Assembly: GCA_902783705.1 (NCBI GenBank)
Contig: CACZSA010000157.1
Coordinates: 1 to 8,549, forward strand
DNA from: an uncultured Ruminococcus sp.
Lineage (GTDB): Bacteria > Bacillota > Clostridia > Oscillospirales > CAG-272
DNA length: 8,549 nucleotides
Direction: 5' to 3'
In this document: piece by piece, positions 1-6,671 of the stretch
Layout of the letters: each line of letters starts with the position of its first letter
Numbering within the stretch: the stretch's first letter is position 1
Position numbers and translations under genes: made by a program
Notes under the pieces: model-generated
Seen by the model: only the letters and a program-made list of their open reading frames with translations
The model's database searches: none
Told to the model about the DNA's origin: nothing

Positions 1-978
1 ACGGCGGACGCGGACGTGTGCGTCACCTGCGTCGGCGCGAAGGCGATCAAGTACATCATCCCGAACTTCGCGGCAGGCGTCCGTCTGCGTCACGCGGAGG
101 GAGGCGGGCCGCTCAATCTCCTGATCTGCGAGAATCTCATGGACGCGGACCGGTACATCGACGGGCTCCTTGCGGACGTCCTCACGTCGGAGGAGCGGGC
201 GGACGTCGGACTCGTCGAGACCTCGGTCGGGCGGATGGTGCCGCTGCCGGACAAAGCCCTCCTGGAGAAGGAGCCGCTGCTTGTCCGCGCGGAGCGGTAT
301 GGCGTCCTCCCGTTCGATGCCGACGCGTGGAAGGGACCGCTTCCCAACGTGCCGGGACTGATCCCGCACGCGCCGTTCCGGTTCATTGTCGAGCGGAAGC
401 TCTACGTCCACAACATGGGGCACGCCGTCTGCGCCTACCTCGGCACGCTCGCGGGATATGAGCGCATCGCCGACGCCATTGCCGATCCGACGATCCGGCT
501 CGCGGTGCGGGAGGCCATGACCGCCTCGGCCCGTGCGCTCTCGAAGCGGTACGGAGAGGACCTCGACGCCCTTCTCGCGCACACGGAGGATCTGATCCGG
601 CGCTTCGGCAACCGGGCTCTCGGGGACACCTGCGCGCGCGTCGGAGCCGATATCCCGCGCAAGCTGGCGAAATCCGACCGTCTGAGCGGGGCTGCGTGTT
701 CCGCCGAAGAGGCCGGGATCCGTCCGGTGTGGTTCTCCCTCGGCGCGGCGGCGGCTCTCGCGGTGCGCTCGATGAACGGCATGCCGGACGACGGGTATCC
801 GACCGATCCCGGAGAGGCGTTCGACGCGCTCACCGGGGGGATCGGCGGACCCTACCGCGACGACGCGCTTGGGTTTTATAATATTCTTGCGAATGAAAGA
901 CCCTTCGCTGACCGGATGCGCGCCTGCATCGCCCGGGCCGACGAGATCCTCGCGGACGCCTGCGGGGAGATCATGTAA
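1..978 (+). CDS. Mannitol-1-phosphate 5-dehydrogenase-like polyol dehydrogenase, 5' end cut by window
   Basis: The reading frame is open from base 1, so the start lies to the left and only about 325 C-terminal residues are visible; the GTG at 16 is internal. The missing part should be most of the N-terminal Rossmann NAD-binding fold, of which the last strand (ADVCVTCVGAKAI) remains. Visible family marks are ICENL (residues 42-46), the VETSVGRMVP segment (72-81), and ERKLYVHNMGHAVCAYLG (131-148). The last holds the Lys-x4-Asn-x2-His active-site pattern of polyol-specific long-chain dehydrogenases (K133, N138, H141 of the visible part). The C-terminal helical domain, with RFGNRALGDTCARVG and the following RKLAKSDRL, follows the order seen in MtlD, which converts mannitol 1-phosphate and NAD+ to fructose 6-phosphate and NADH. 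Expected full length (about 400) fits MtlD better than the roughly 490-residue mannitol 2-dehydrogenases. Substrate is not proven; other phosphorylated polyols or uronates are possible. It is the only plus-strand gene and converges on the alpha/beta hydrolase. Confidence 0.85.
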   Translation, partial: TADADVCVTCVGAKAIKYIIPNFAAGVRLRHAEGGGPLNLLICENLMDADRYIDGLLADVLTSEERADVGLVETSVGRMVPLPDKALLEKEPLLVRAERYGVLPFDADAWKGPLPNVPGLIPHAPFRFIVERKLYVHNMGHAVCAYLGTLAGYERIADAIADPTIRLAVREAMTASARALSKRYGEDLDALLAHTEDLIRRFGNRALGDTCARVGADIPRKLAKSDRLSGAACSAEEAGIRPVWFSLGAAAALAVRSMNGMPDDGYPTDPGEAFDALTGGIGGPYRDDALGFYNILANERPFADRMRACIARADEILADACGEIM

Positions 979-995
979 ATCGATTTGCGGATGTC

Positions 996-1031
996 AAAAG
1001 GGACCGTTCCACTCCGGACGATCCCTTTTTT
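996..1031. terminator. Probable bidirectional intrinsic terminator between convergent genes
   Basis: An imperfect stem pairs GGGA-C-CGTTC (1000-1009) with GGACG-A-TCCC (1016-1025), with one C/A mismatch, one T/G pair and a short loop. It is preceded by AAAA (996-999) and followed by TTTTTT (1026-1031), so each strand reads a hairpin followed by a T-run. It lies 17 bases after the stop of the plus-strand dehydrogenase and 14 bases beyond the stop of the minus-strand hydrolase, which suits termination in both directions. Confidence 0.75.
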
Positions 1032-1045
1032 CGTGTCTATCTGTT

Positions 1046-1810
1046 TTATTTCTTCGTATTCTCCCGCAGGAAGGCGAGCGATTCCGCGGCGACCTTCGCG
1101 CTGTCCTCCGGTCCGAAGCCGTGTCCCGCGCCCTCCACCACAACGAGGCGCGCCGAGGGGAAGGTCTTCGCCGCTCGCTCGGAGTACGAAATCGGAACGA
1201 GTGTGTCCGCCGTCCCGTGGAAGAGCAGGACCGGGTTCGGATAATTCCGGATGACGTCGTAGATGTCGAAGGAGAGCGCGTCCCGGTGATAGACCGCGCC
1301 GAGAGGCATCCCCATGACCTCCATCCGCTCCGGGATGTTGTCGGGATCCGGCGCGCGCTTCTTCGTGTCGTCCTGCAGGACATAGGCCGGGAAGAGCGCG
1401 ATCAGCCCGCGGACCCGGTCGGGGCGTTTCCCGGCGGCGTACGAGCAGACGAACCCGCCCTGACTTCCGCCGAAGAGAAAGAGGTTGTCCCCGTCGATCT
1501 CCGGCATCGCAGAAAGCCCGTCCATCGCGGCGAAGAGATCGGCGGCTTCCGTGAGCACGGACATCTTGTCGGACGATCCGTCGCTCTTTGAGCCCCATCC
1601 GCCGCCCGCAAAATCGAGGGCATAGGCCGCATAGCCGTTTTCCGCGAAATACTGTGCAAATCCCATGTTGTGCGTGTGATTCCCGCCGTAGCCGTGGCAG
1701 AGGATCACCGCGGGATGCGGACCCTCGCCCGCCGGCAGAACGAGCTCGCCGAAGAGGTTCAGCCCTTCCCGCCGGAAGATCCGTTCTCGTGTTTCGGTCA
1801 TTTTCTCCAT
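1046..1810 (-). CDS. Alpha/beta hydrolase, feruloyl/acyl-esterase-like, cytoplasmic
   Basis: This 254-residue protein has a complete alpha/beta-hydrolase layout. The oxyanion region HGYGG is at 39-43, the nucleophile elbow GGSQGG at 114-119 (Ser116), the acid in HGTADTLVP at 199-207 (Asp202), and the catalytic His in GAGHGF at 228-233 (His230). The length and the HGYGGNHTH and GGSQGG motifs resemble cinnamoyl/feruloyl esterases and related S9-like acyl esterases of gut Firmicutes; substrate is inferred. No signal peptide is visible, so it should act inside the cell. The ATG at 1810 is chosen because GGAGGAG (1821-1815) sits at good spacing. That site lies within the last codons of the upstream beta-helix gene, whose TGA (1800-1798) overlaps this start by 13 bases, indicating translational coupling in one mRNA. 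The coupling suggests it removes acyl decorations from the glycans handled by the beta-helix enzyme. A dipeptidyl-peptidase-like role is a less likely alternative. Confidence 0.88.
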   Translation of the reverse strand: MEKMTETRERIFRREGLNLFGELVLPAGEGPHPAVILCHGYGGNHTHNMGFAQYFAENGYAAYALDFAGGGWGSKSDGSSDKMSVLTEAADLFAAMDGLSAMPEIDGDNLFLFGGSQGGFVCSYAAGKRPDRVRGLIALFPAYVLQDDTKKRAPDPDNIPERMEVMGMPLGAVYHRDALSFDIYDVIRNYPNPVLLFHGTADTLVPISYSERAAKTFPSARLVVVEGAGHGFGPEDSAKVAAESLAFLRENTKK

Positions 1811-3834
1811 GGTTCTCCTCCGTCCTTGCCCGTCCGCGGTCCGACGTCCGACGTGTCGATCGGGGTGAAGCCGAGCGCGGGAGCCGGGGACTCCGGCTTC
1901 AGGCTGAAGTTGTAGTTATAGGGATCCTCGAAGAGCGGGTTGGCGGCAATCGATTCGTATTCCATGCCCGCCGCCTGGAAATCGCCGAGGCGCATCTGTA
2001 CGCCGTCCCCGAAATCGCGCAGGACGGGTTCTTCGCGCGTGCAGTCGGTGAGGATATTGCGCTTCGCCGAGACGGTGTGTTCGGCGATCTGGTTCCGGCT
2101 GATGTCGTAGAGCGGGACGTGATCGGCGAAGAAGATATTGTTTTCGAAGAGGATCGAAAGATGCGGCTCCGTGCGGCTCACGCGGACCTCCTGTCCGTGC
2201 GCGAAGGCGAAGACATTGTTGCGCACGGTGTTCATCGAGCCGTAGTGCTGATGGTAGGAGTTGTCGGAGCACTCGTAGCAGATGTTGTTCTCGAGCGTGA
2301 CGAAGGAGGAGCCCTCGTCCGTATAGAGCGCCCAGCCGCCGTAGTTCTTCGACTTCACGTGGTGGATCACGTTGCCGGATACCACCGTCCCGGGCTGGAG
2401 GCCGAGAAGATAGACGCCGCCCATATCGGAGAGCATGCCGTCGCCGAGGTGGTGGATGTGGTTCTTCTCGATCCGGTTGTCCCGCGAGATGCTCGGGGCG
2501 TATCCCCAGACCCATCCGGCGGAGATCCCGGTGTAGTAGAGGTACCCGATCTCGTTGTGCGAGACGCTGTTTTCATAAGTGTGGATGAGCAGGACGCCGC
2601 ACGCCGCGAAGTACCGCCGCCCGCAGGAGAGGATTGTGCAGTCCTCGACCGCGTTGCCGTAGGTGTGAGCGGATTCCGGGGAACCGACGGCCCCGCCGAT
2701 GATCTTGACGCCGCCCGCGCCTCCGTCCCGCAGCAGGGTGCGGAGGATGCGGATCCCGTGGCAGCCCTCGCCGATGACGACGCCGTGGACGCCGAAATTC
2801 TCGAGCGCGCAGCCTTCGACGGAGCAGTTCGCCGCGTACCGGAACGAGATCGAACCGTCGGCCTGCGCCACGGCCTGCGCGTCGGAGGCAAAGCGCACGG
2901 GTTCCCCTTCGCCGGACGCGCCGTAGCCGAGGGACGCGTATTCTCCGCGTGTCACGCCCATCCGGAGATTCCGGAGGCGGATATTCCGCACGGGCTCCTC
3001 CGCCCTCCCCGCGATCTCAAAGAGCTTCGCGATCCGCGGAACGTACGCCTCGATCGTCTCGGGCGTGATCGATTCGTCGCGCGGGACGTAGTAGATCCGC
3101 CCGCCGTCCGCGTACCATTCGTCGGGATGTCCGAAGGTCTCCGCGACGTTCTCGAGGCAGTATTCGAGCCCGGAGGCCGTCCCCTTGCCGCCCGCGATAT
3201 TGAAGCGCGACGGGTAGAGGAAGGTCACGCGGCGCGAGGCGGGATCGTAGCTCTCCATCGGGGTGTGCTCGTCGATCCAGTAGTGGCAGAAGCTGATCTG
3301 GACCCGGTCGATGTTCCTGAAATCGCGGATGTCGCCTTCCCGCGCGATGAACCACTTCGAGGAGGAGAAGAGCTGTCCCTCGTGGTTCTCGACGTCCTCG
3401 GGGTAGAGCCAGCCCTCCTCCGGGTAGCGGGTGAGCTTCGCGCGGGTGCCGTTCACGTAGAAATCGGTGAAATCCGCCTCGCAGGGCAGAGGAGCGGAGA
3501 GGCATTTCGCGCCGTTATACTCATCCCACGCCCAGCCGTCGACCTTGAGCCCGCCGATGAGGCGAACGTCCGCGCCCGCATCCGGCTCGATCGTGACGCG
3601 GGTGACGGCGGGGCCGATCTTCACGGTATGGGAGAGGCAGTGAATGCCTTCGAGCAGGCGCACGGTGATCGGCTGACCGACGCCCACGCGGCGAAGCCCG
3701 GCGATGAAGGAGAAGGCGGCGTCGAGCGAGGGAAAAGGCGCGCCCGCGGCGGACGAGGTCCGTTCCGTGCCGCTCATGGGATCCCCGCCGGAGGGGGAGA
3801 CGAAGAGGGTGGTGATCTCGTTGTAAGCGATCAT
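1798..3834 (-). CDS. Right-handed parallel beta-helix glycosidase-like protein (GH141-type)
   Basis: This 678-residue protein opens with FVSPSGGDPMSGT (11-23) and PFPSLDAAF (33-41), the usual opening of bacterial beta-helix glycan enzymes. A substrate-region segment follows (about 100-250, including EWYADGGRIYYVPRDE at 239-254). From about 285 to 600 come N-rich beta-helix coils: RNIRLRNL, NRIEKNHIHHL, SGNVIHHV, LENNICYECS, VRNNVFAF, FENNIFF. SDMGGVYLLGLQPGT (469-483) and YTDEGSS (504-510) recur in GH141-like proteins and carry the best catalytic acid candidates: D470, D506 and E507. GH141 members include alpha-L-fucosidase and xylanase activities, so the class is plausible but the substrate is open. 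There is no signal peptide, so it is probably intracellular, acting on imported oligosaccharides. The start at 3834 is supported by AGGAGG eight bases upstream. It overlaps the alpha/beta hydrolase gene by 13 bases. A carbohydrate epimerase or lyase on the same fold remains possible. Confidence 0.85.
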   Translation of the reverse strand: MIAYNEITTLFVSPSGGDPMSGTERTSSAAGAPFPSLDAAFSFIAGLRRVGVGQPITVRLLEGIHCLSHTVKIGPAVTRVTIEPDAGADVRLIGGLKVDGWAWDEYNGAKCLSAPLPCEADFTDFYVNGTRAKLTRYPEEGWLYPEDVENHEGQLFSSSKWFIAREGDIRDFRNIDRVQISFCHYWIDEHTPMESYDPASRRVTFLYPSRFNIAGGKGTASGLEYCLENVAETFGHPDEWYADGGRIYYVPRDESITPETIEAYVPRIAKLFEIAGRAEEPVRNIRLRNLRMGVTRGEYASLGYGASGEGEPVRFASDAQAVAQADGSISFRYAANCSVEGCALENFGVHGVVIGEGCHGIRILRTLLRDGGAGGVKIIGGAVGSPESAHTYGNAVEDCTILSCGRRYFAACGVLLIHTYENSVSHNEIGYLYYTGISAGWVWGYAPSISRDNRIEKNHIHHLGDGMLSDMGGVYLLGLQPGTVVSGNVIHHVKSKNYGGWALYTDEGSSFVTLENNICYECSDNSYHQHYGSMNTVRNNVFAFAHGQEVRVSRTEPHLSILFENNIFFADHVPLYDISRNQIAEHTVSAKRNILTDCTREEPVLRDFGDGVQMRLGDFQAAGMEYESIAANPLFEDPYNYNFSLKPESPAPALGFTPIDTSDVGPRTGKDGGEPWRK
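1815..1821 (-). promoter_or_regulatory. Ribosome binding site of the hydrolase, inside the beta-helix gene
   Basis: The minus strand reads GGAGGAG four bases before the ATG at 1810. The site is entirely inside the 3' coding end of the beta-helix gene, so ribosomes finishing that gene can restart here. It decides the hydrolase start over the internal Met at 1801. Confidence 0.8.
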
Positions 3835-3842
3835 GTCGTGAT

Positions 3843-3848
3843 CCTCCT
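3843..3848 (-). promoter_or_regulatory. Ribosome binding site of the beta-helix gene
   Basis: A perfect AGGAGG on the minus strand ends eight bases before the ATG at 3834. It fixes the start of the beta-helix protein and lies just downstream of the 3869-3893 hairpin. Confidence 0.8.
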
Positions 3849-3868
3849 GTGATATCCTGAAAGATAAA

Positions 3869-3893
3869 GGGGACGGGAAAAGCTCCCGTCCCC
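3869..3893 (-). terminator. GC-rich hairpin between foldase and beta-helix genes: terminator or attenuator
   Basis: A perfect 10-bp stem (GGGGACGGGA at 3869-3878 with TCCCGTCCCC at 3884-3893) has a five-base loop. It begins 11 bases after the foldase stop. On the minus strand it is followed by TTTATCTTTC, an interrupted T-tract, so it may terminate only partly. The gap to the beta-helix gene has no clear promoter downstream of the hairpin, so read-through may supply the beta-helix and hydrolase genes. Confidence 0.7.
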
Positions 3894-3903
3894 GGTAATG
3901 GAC

Positions 3904-5337
3904 TCAGCCGTTGATCTGCGAATAGACCTCGGGATGGTAGGTGATGCCCTCGGTATAGCCCGAAATCATCGCGTTGTAGTCCGCGTTCTTCAGAGCGTCC
4001 TCGACGGTGAGCTGCCATGCAGCCATCTCCCCTTCGCCGACGTAGTACATCAGATGCCATCCGGTCGAGGCGGATTCGATGAGATCGTGGTCGCCCGGCT
4101 TGCGGCTCTCGTCGAAGAGCCAGTCGTTGAATTCGGTGACCATATCGCCGTACGCGACGTTCTCATAGAGACCGCCGTTTTCGACGGAACCCGGATCCTC
4201 GGAGTAGGTCGGGACCATTTCGATGAACTTCTCTTCGGTGAATCCGGCGGCTTCCCATTCGGCATAAGCCGCGTCGGCTGCCGTGGAATCGTCGTGGTTT
4301 TCATGCTGGAAGAGGATGTGGCGGACGTCGCGGGTCTTCTGCTCGTCGCGGTAGGGCTCCTTGGCGAGGAGGTAGACGGTGTAGGTCGTCGCGCCTTCTT
4401 CGCCGTCGATCATGCTCTCGCCGGCCTTCGCGGAGAAAGCCCAGTCGGAAATCGTCGGGATGGAGGAAGCGAGGGCGTGGCGGTGGAACGCGTTCGCGAT
4501 CGCGGAGTTCACGGAATCCTCACTGGAACCATCGGTCGTGGCGAGCGCGCGGAGCGCATCTTCAAACGCGGAGGCGGAGGTCGCGGCGGCAAGCGTCTTT
4601 GCGGCTTCGTAAGCCTTCGCAGAGTTCTCGGCGGAGGTGGTGGTCGGGTTCTCGTTCTCGTCGTATTCGGCGAAGTCGGTCGAATAGAGTGTGTAGGAGT
4701 AGTAGTCCACACCCTCGAAGGTCGAGGCGTTTTCGTTGTAGTATTCCTCGATCTGCGCGTCGGTGTAGGAGAGAGAATCCATATACTGCGTGTAGTACTT
4801 CTGCGCGAGCGCGTTGAGCTCCATGCACTTGCGGACATCCGCCGTGTTCACGGGGTTGGACATCGTCATGAGCAGGTAGGTCTTCGCGTTGTAGCCGTAC
4901 GCCTTGGCGGTCTCGTCCAGCGCGGCGAGGTTCGCGTCGATCGAGGCCTTGTCGCTGTCGTCGAGGGAGAGGCCCTTTTCATACGCCCCTTCGCAGAGCG
5001 CGAGCATATTGCCGACGTAGCTCTCGGTGGAGGCCATGAAGTAGTCGTACCAGGACCCGCCGTTCGAGAGGAGGGAGCAGGGCTGGCTCTTCAGAGAGGT
5101 CCCCGGCTGGATGCCGAGATAGCTGAAATACGAGTAATAGGTCTGGTACTGCGTGTTGTAGAAATATGCCATCATCGTGCCCGAGACCTTGAAGTGCTCG
5201 GTCGAGGCGGCGGTCTTCGAGCGCAGGATCACGCCGGAGTCATAGAGGCGGTTGTAGACGACCAGCCCGATCACCAGGATGGCCGCGAGGATCACGCAGA
5301 CCGTGATCAGAATCGATTTTTTCTTTTCCTTCGTCAT
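3904..5337 (-). CDS. Membrane-anchored PpiC/parvulin-type peptidyl-prolyl isomerase (PrsA/SurA-like foldase)
   Basis: This 477-residue protein starts with a short Lys-rich cytoplasmic tip (MTKEKKK) and one hydrophobic helix (about 8-28), without a lipobox, so it should be anchored in the membrane with the rest outside. Residues about 45-250 are a helical, Tyr/Ala-rich SurA_N-like chaperone region, including the repeated YNTQYQTYYSYFSY-type pattern at 60-73. The parvulin domain covers about 336-435: VRHILF (H340), YSEDPGSVENGGLYENV (378-394), FNDWLFDESRKPGD (403-416) and GWHLMYYV (H428). Both histidines typical of the parvulin active site are present. The family catalyses cis-trans isomerisation at proline and helps exported proteins fold. 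The next possible Met is residue 55, so the start at 5337 is secure despite a 12-base gap to AAAGGAG. The gene has its own strong promoter. It is followed by a hairpin and then the beta-helix gene; no functional link to that gene is evident, since the downstream products look cytoplasmic. Confidence 0.9.
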   Translation of the reverse strand: MTKEKKKSILITVCVILAAILVIGLVVYNRLYDSGVILRSKTAASTEHFKVSGTMMAYFYNTQYQTYYSYFSYLGIQPGTSLKSQPCSLLSNGGSWYDYFMASTESYVGNMLALCEGAYEKGLSLDDSDKASIDANLAALDETAKAYGYNAKTYLLMTMSNPVNTADVRKCMELNALAQKYYTQYMDSLSYTDAQIEEYYNENASTFEGVDYYSYTLYSTDFAEYDENENPTTTSAENSAKAYEAAKTLAAATSASAFEDALRALATTDGSSEDSVNSAIANAFHRHALASSIPTISDWAFSAKAGESMIDGEEGATTYTVYLLAKEPYRDEQKTRDVRHILFQHENHDDSTAADAAYAEWEAAGFTEEKFIEMVPTYSEDPGSVENGGLYENVAYGDMVTEFNDWLFDESRKPGDHDLIESASTGWHLMYYVGEGEMAAWQLTVEDALKNADYNAMISGYTEGITYHPEVYSQING

Positions 5338-5349
5338 GTTCTGGAAAAG

Positions 5350-5356
5350 CTCCTTT
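5350..5356 (-). promoter_or_regulatory. Ribosome binding site of the foldase gene
   Basis: AAAGGAG on the minus strand lies 12 bases before the ATG at 5337. The spacing is longer than usual, but no alternative start is available near it. Confidence 0.6.
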
Positions 5357-5390
5357 CAATTGTTTGCGGATAACCGGAATGTACCCGGAT

Positions 5391-5419
5391 ATTATACCAC
5401 ACGAAAAAACGGATTTCAA
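5391..5419 (-). promoter_or_regulatory. Sigma-A promoter with extended -10, driving the foldase gene
   Basis: On the minus strand the -35 element TTGAAA (5419-5414) and a perfect -10 TATAAT (5396-5391) are separated by exactly 17 bases. The -10 is preceded by TGG, giving an extended TGnTATAAT. Transcription should begin near 5384, leaving a leader of about 45 bases before the foldase ATG. The element lies 51 bases beyond the stop of the acetyltransferase gene, so the foldase does not depend on that gene's transcript. Confidence 0.88.
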
Positions 5420-5469
5420 GTCTTTTCCGGGAGGCTTTACAAAAATCGGCGCAGTTATTCACCGGGATT

Positions 5470-6489
5470 TCATAACCCGCGGGAAAGATCGCATTCCATC
5501 GCCGAGACGGTCTGACGCGCCTCGAAGCCCGCGGCCTCGTAGATGCGGTGCGCCGCGCCGTCCGTGTTCGTGAAGAGGGTCATGTAGTCCGCGCCGAGCG
5601 AGCCGAGCCCTTCGCAGAGCGCGGCGAAGAGCGTCGAGCCGAGGCCGAGGCGGCGGTAGTCCGGGTGGATGCCGATGCCCGCGAACCATCCCCGCCCGTC
5701 CGGGGTGCGGCGCATGGGTCCGGCGAACCCGCACACGAAGGACCGCCCGCCGTTCTTCTGGAGCGTCTCCTCCCGCTCGTCCGCCGCGATCACGACGGGC
5801 AGGGGATCGGGGGAGGCTTCGTTTGACAGGAGGATCCGCCGCCAGTCGTCACTGCCGAGCGCGTCCGTGAGCGGGCCGAAGGAGCCGTCGCGCGCGGGAT
5901 CCCAGAGCCGTACGGAAAGTCCCCGCGCCGCGTTCTCCCGTGTCCTCTCCCGGAGCGCGTCCGGGATCCGGTATTCTGCGAGGGCGCGCGCGTAGACGTT
6001 CATCCGGGCGAATTCCCGCCATCCTTCGCGCGCGAGGAAATCGAACAGCGGCGAATCCGACGGGACGCCCGGGAGTCCGGGATGGTGAAATCCCTCCCCG
6101 CCCGGCACCCGCCATCGCAGCAGGCAGGGATTATAAAATACCCATCGGAGCCGCCGGAGTGCGGGATTCTTCTGCCGCATCGTGCGGATCAGGCAATCGA
6201 GCAGGGCGCGCCGGATCCCGTCGTCCGGGGCGAGCACGACCGTCACATAGCCCGTCTCCGCCCCGATCTGCGCGTTTCCGGAGACAAATCCGACGTCTTC
6301 CCCGCCCGCGGAGGCAAAAATCGCCGTCTTTTCCGCGGACAGACCCGGATCGGGCAGGGGATGACCGGGGAGAAAGAGCGCGCCCGCCTCCGCCTCGTCC
6401 ACGGGAAGCAGAAAAGAGCCGCTTGTCAGCCGGTTGAAGGTTTCGGCGGCGCGGAGGGCGTCGGAGGGGAGGGCAGGTTGATAATTCAT
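5470..6489 (-). CDS. GNAT-family N-acetyltransferase with tandem GNAT-like halves
   Basis: With the start at 6489 the protein has 339 residues. The C-terminal half is a clear GNAT domain. Motif A is GIGIHPDYRRLGLGSTLF (271-288), with the acetyl-CoA pyrophosphate loop R279-x-x-G282-x-G284. Motif B follows as TNTDGAAHRIYEAAGFEA (307-324). The N-terminal half (about 15-170) has a GNAT-like pattern (IFASAGGEDVGFVSG, then YVTVVLAPDDGIRRALLDCLI and a FLAREGW segment) but lacks a good RxxGxG loop, so it is probably a degenerate copy used for structure or substrate binding, as in mycothiol-synthase-like double GNATs. The acceptor substrate is unknown. The start is chosen over an upstream ATG at 6579 because AAGAGG lies five bases before 6489, and the extra 30 codons would run through the DnaA-box-like cluster and have no domain character. 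No convincing promoter or terminator of its own was found. Confidence 0.87.
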   Translation of the reverse strand: MNYQPALPSDALRAAETFNRLTSGSFLLPVDEAEAGALFLPGHPLPDPGLSAEKTAIFASAGGEDVGFVSGNAQIGAETGYVTVVLAPDDGIRRALLDCLIRTMRQKNPALRRLRWVFYNPCLLRWRVPGGEGFHHPGLPGVPSDSPLFDFLAREGWREFARMNVYARALAEYRIPDALRERTRENAARGLSVRLWDPARDGSFGPLTDALGSDDWRRILLSNEASPDPLPVVIAADEREETLQKNGGRSFVCGFAGPMRRTPDGRGWFAGIGIHPDYRRLGLGSTLFAALCEGLGSLGADYMTLFTNTDGAAHRIYEAAGFEARQTVSAMECDLSRGL

Positions 6490-6494
6490 ACGTA

Positions 6495-6500
6495 CCTCTT
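6495..6500 (-). promoter_or_regulatory. Ribosome binding site deciding the acetyltransferase start
   Basis: AAGAGG on the minus strand lies five bases before the ATG at 6489. It supports this start rather than the ATG at 6579. Confidence 0.65.
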
Positions 6501-6534
6501 CGTGCGTCAATGGATGCGATTTCCATCTCCGTCC

Positions 6535-6614
6535 GACGGCGGATGCCCGGAAACCCGTGTTTCCACAGGACTTTTCCACAGGTTGTGCATAACCGCGCCG
6601 CGCGGACGGCGGAT
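6535..6614. repeat. 10-bp direct repeat flanking the DnaA-box-like cluster
   Basis: GACGGCGGAT occurs at 6535-6544 and again at 6605-6614, on either side of the three boxes. A related GCGGACGG occurs at 6602-6609 and 6625-6632. The genome is rich in such words, so chance is a serious alternative. Confidence 0.3.
6559..6592. promoter_or_regulatory. Cluster of three DnaA-box-like 9-mers
   Basis: The plus strand shows GTTTCCACA (6559-6567, one mismatch to TTWTNCACA) and TTTTCCACA (6572-6580, full match). In the opposite direction is TTATGCACA (minus strand, 6592-6584, full match). The gaps between boxes are only four and three bases. No comparable cluster was seen elsewhere in the window. The arrangement resembles DnaA-binding modules of replication origins and DnaA-controlled promoters. 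It lies 70-103 bases upstream of the acetyltransferase ATG, so it could regulate that gene, titrate DnaA, or be part of an origin. No dnaA, dnaN, rpmH or rnpA gene is visible. Confidence 0.5.
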
Positions 6615-6632
6615 TTCGATTTCCGCGGACGG

Positions 6633-6671
6633 AACGACGGTTGTTTTTTCAAACTTTCGCACATCGTCGTT
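6633..6671. repeat. Inverted repeat with T/A-rich 25-base centre
   Basis: AACGACG (6633-6639) is exactly complementary to CGTCGTT (6665-6671); with a three-base bulge the pairing extends by at least GG/CC. The 25-base centre holds a T6 run and is markedly less GC-rich than its surroundings. It sits upstream of the acetyltransferase gene and beside the DnaA-box-like cluster. It could be an operator or leader hairpin, or chance. Confidence 0.35.

Noticed and set aside
876..1598. Overlapping open frames on both strands of about 240 codons
   Set aside because: They cross the terminator and shadow the dehydrogenase end and the hydrolase. Neither has family motifs or a fitting ribosome binding site.
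1588..3852. Long plus-strand open frame of about 754 codons
   Set aside because: It is antisense to the beta-helix gene and the start of the hydrolase. It has no recognisable domain and an Arg/Val/Asp-heavy composition typical of mirror frames in GC-rich coding DNA. The minus-strand frames carry clear motifs and ribosome binding sites.
3898..5373. Plus-strand open frame of about 491 codons
   Set aside because: It is antisense to the foldase gene, with Val/Gly/Arg-rich sequence and no domain. The minus-strand parvulin gene has motifs, a membrane helix and a promoter.
5436..5461. Possible terminator after the acetyltransferase gene
   Set aside because: The stem is only about four base pairs before a short T-run, too weak to call.
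6490..6579. 30-codon N-terminal extension of the acetyltransferase
   Set aside because: It runs through the DnaA-box-like cluster, has no domain character, and a good ribosome binding site supports the start at 6489.
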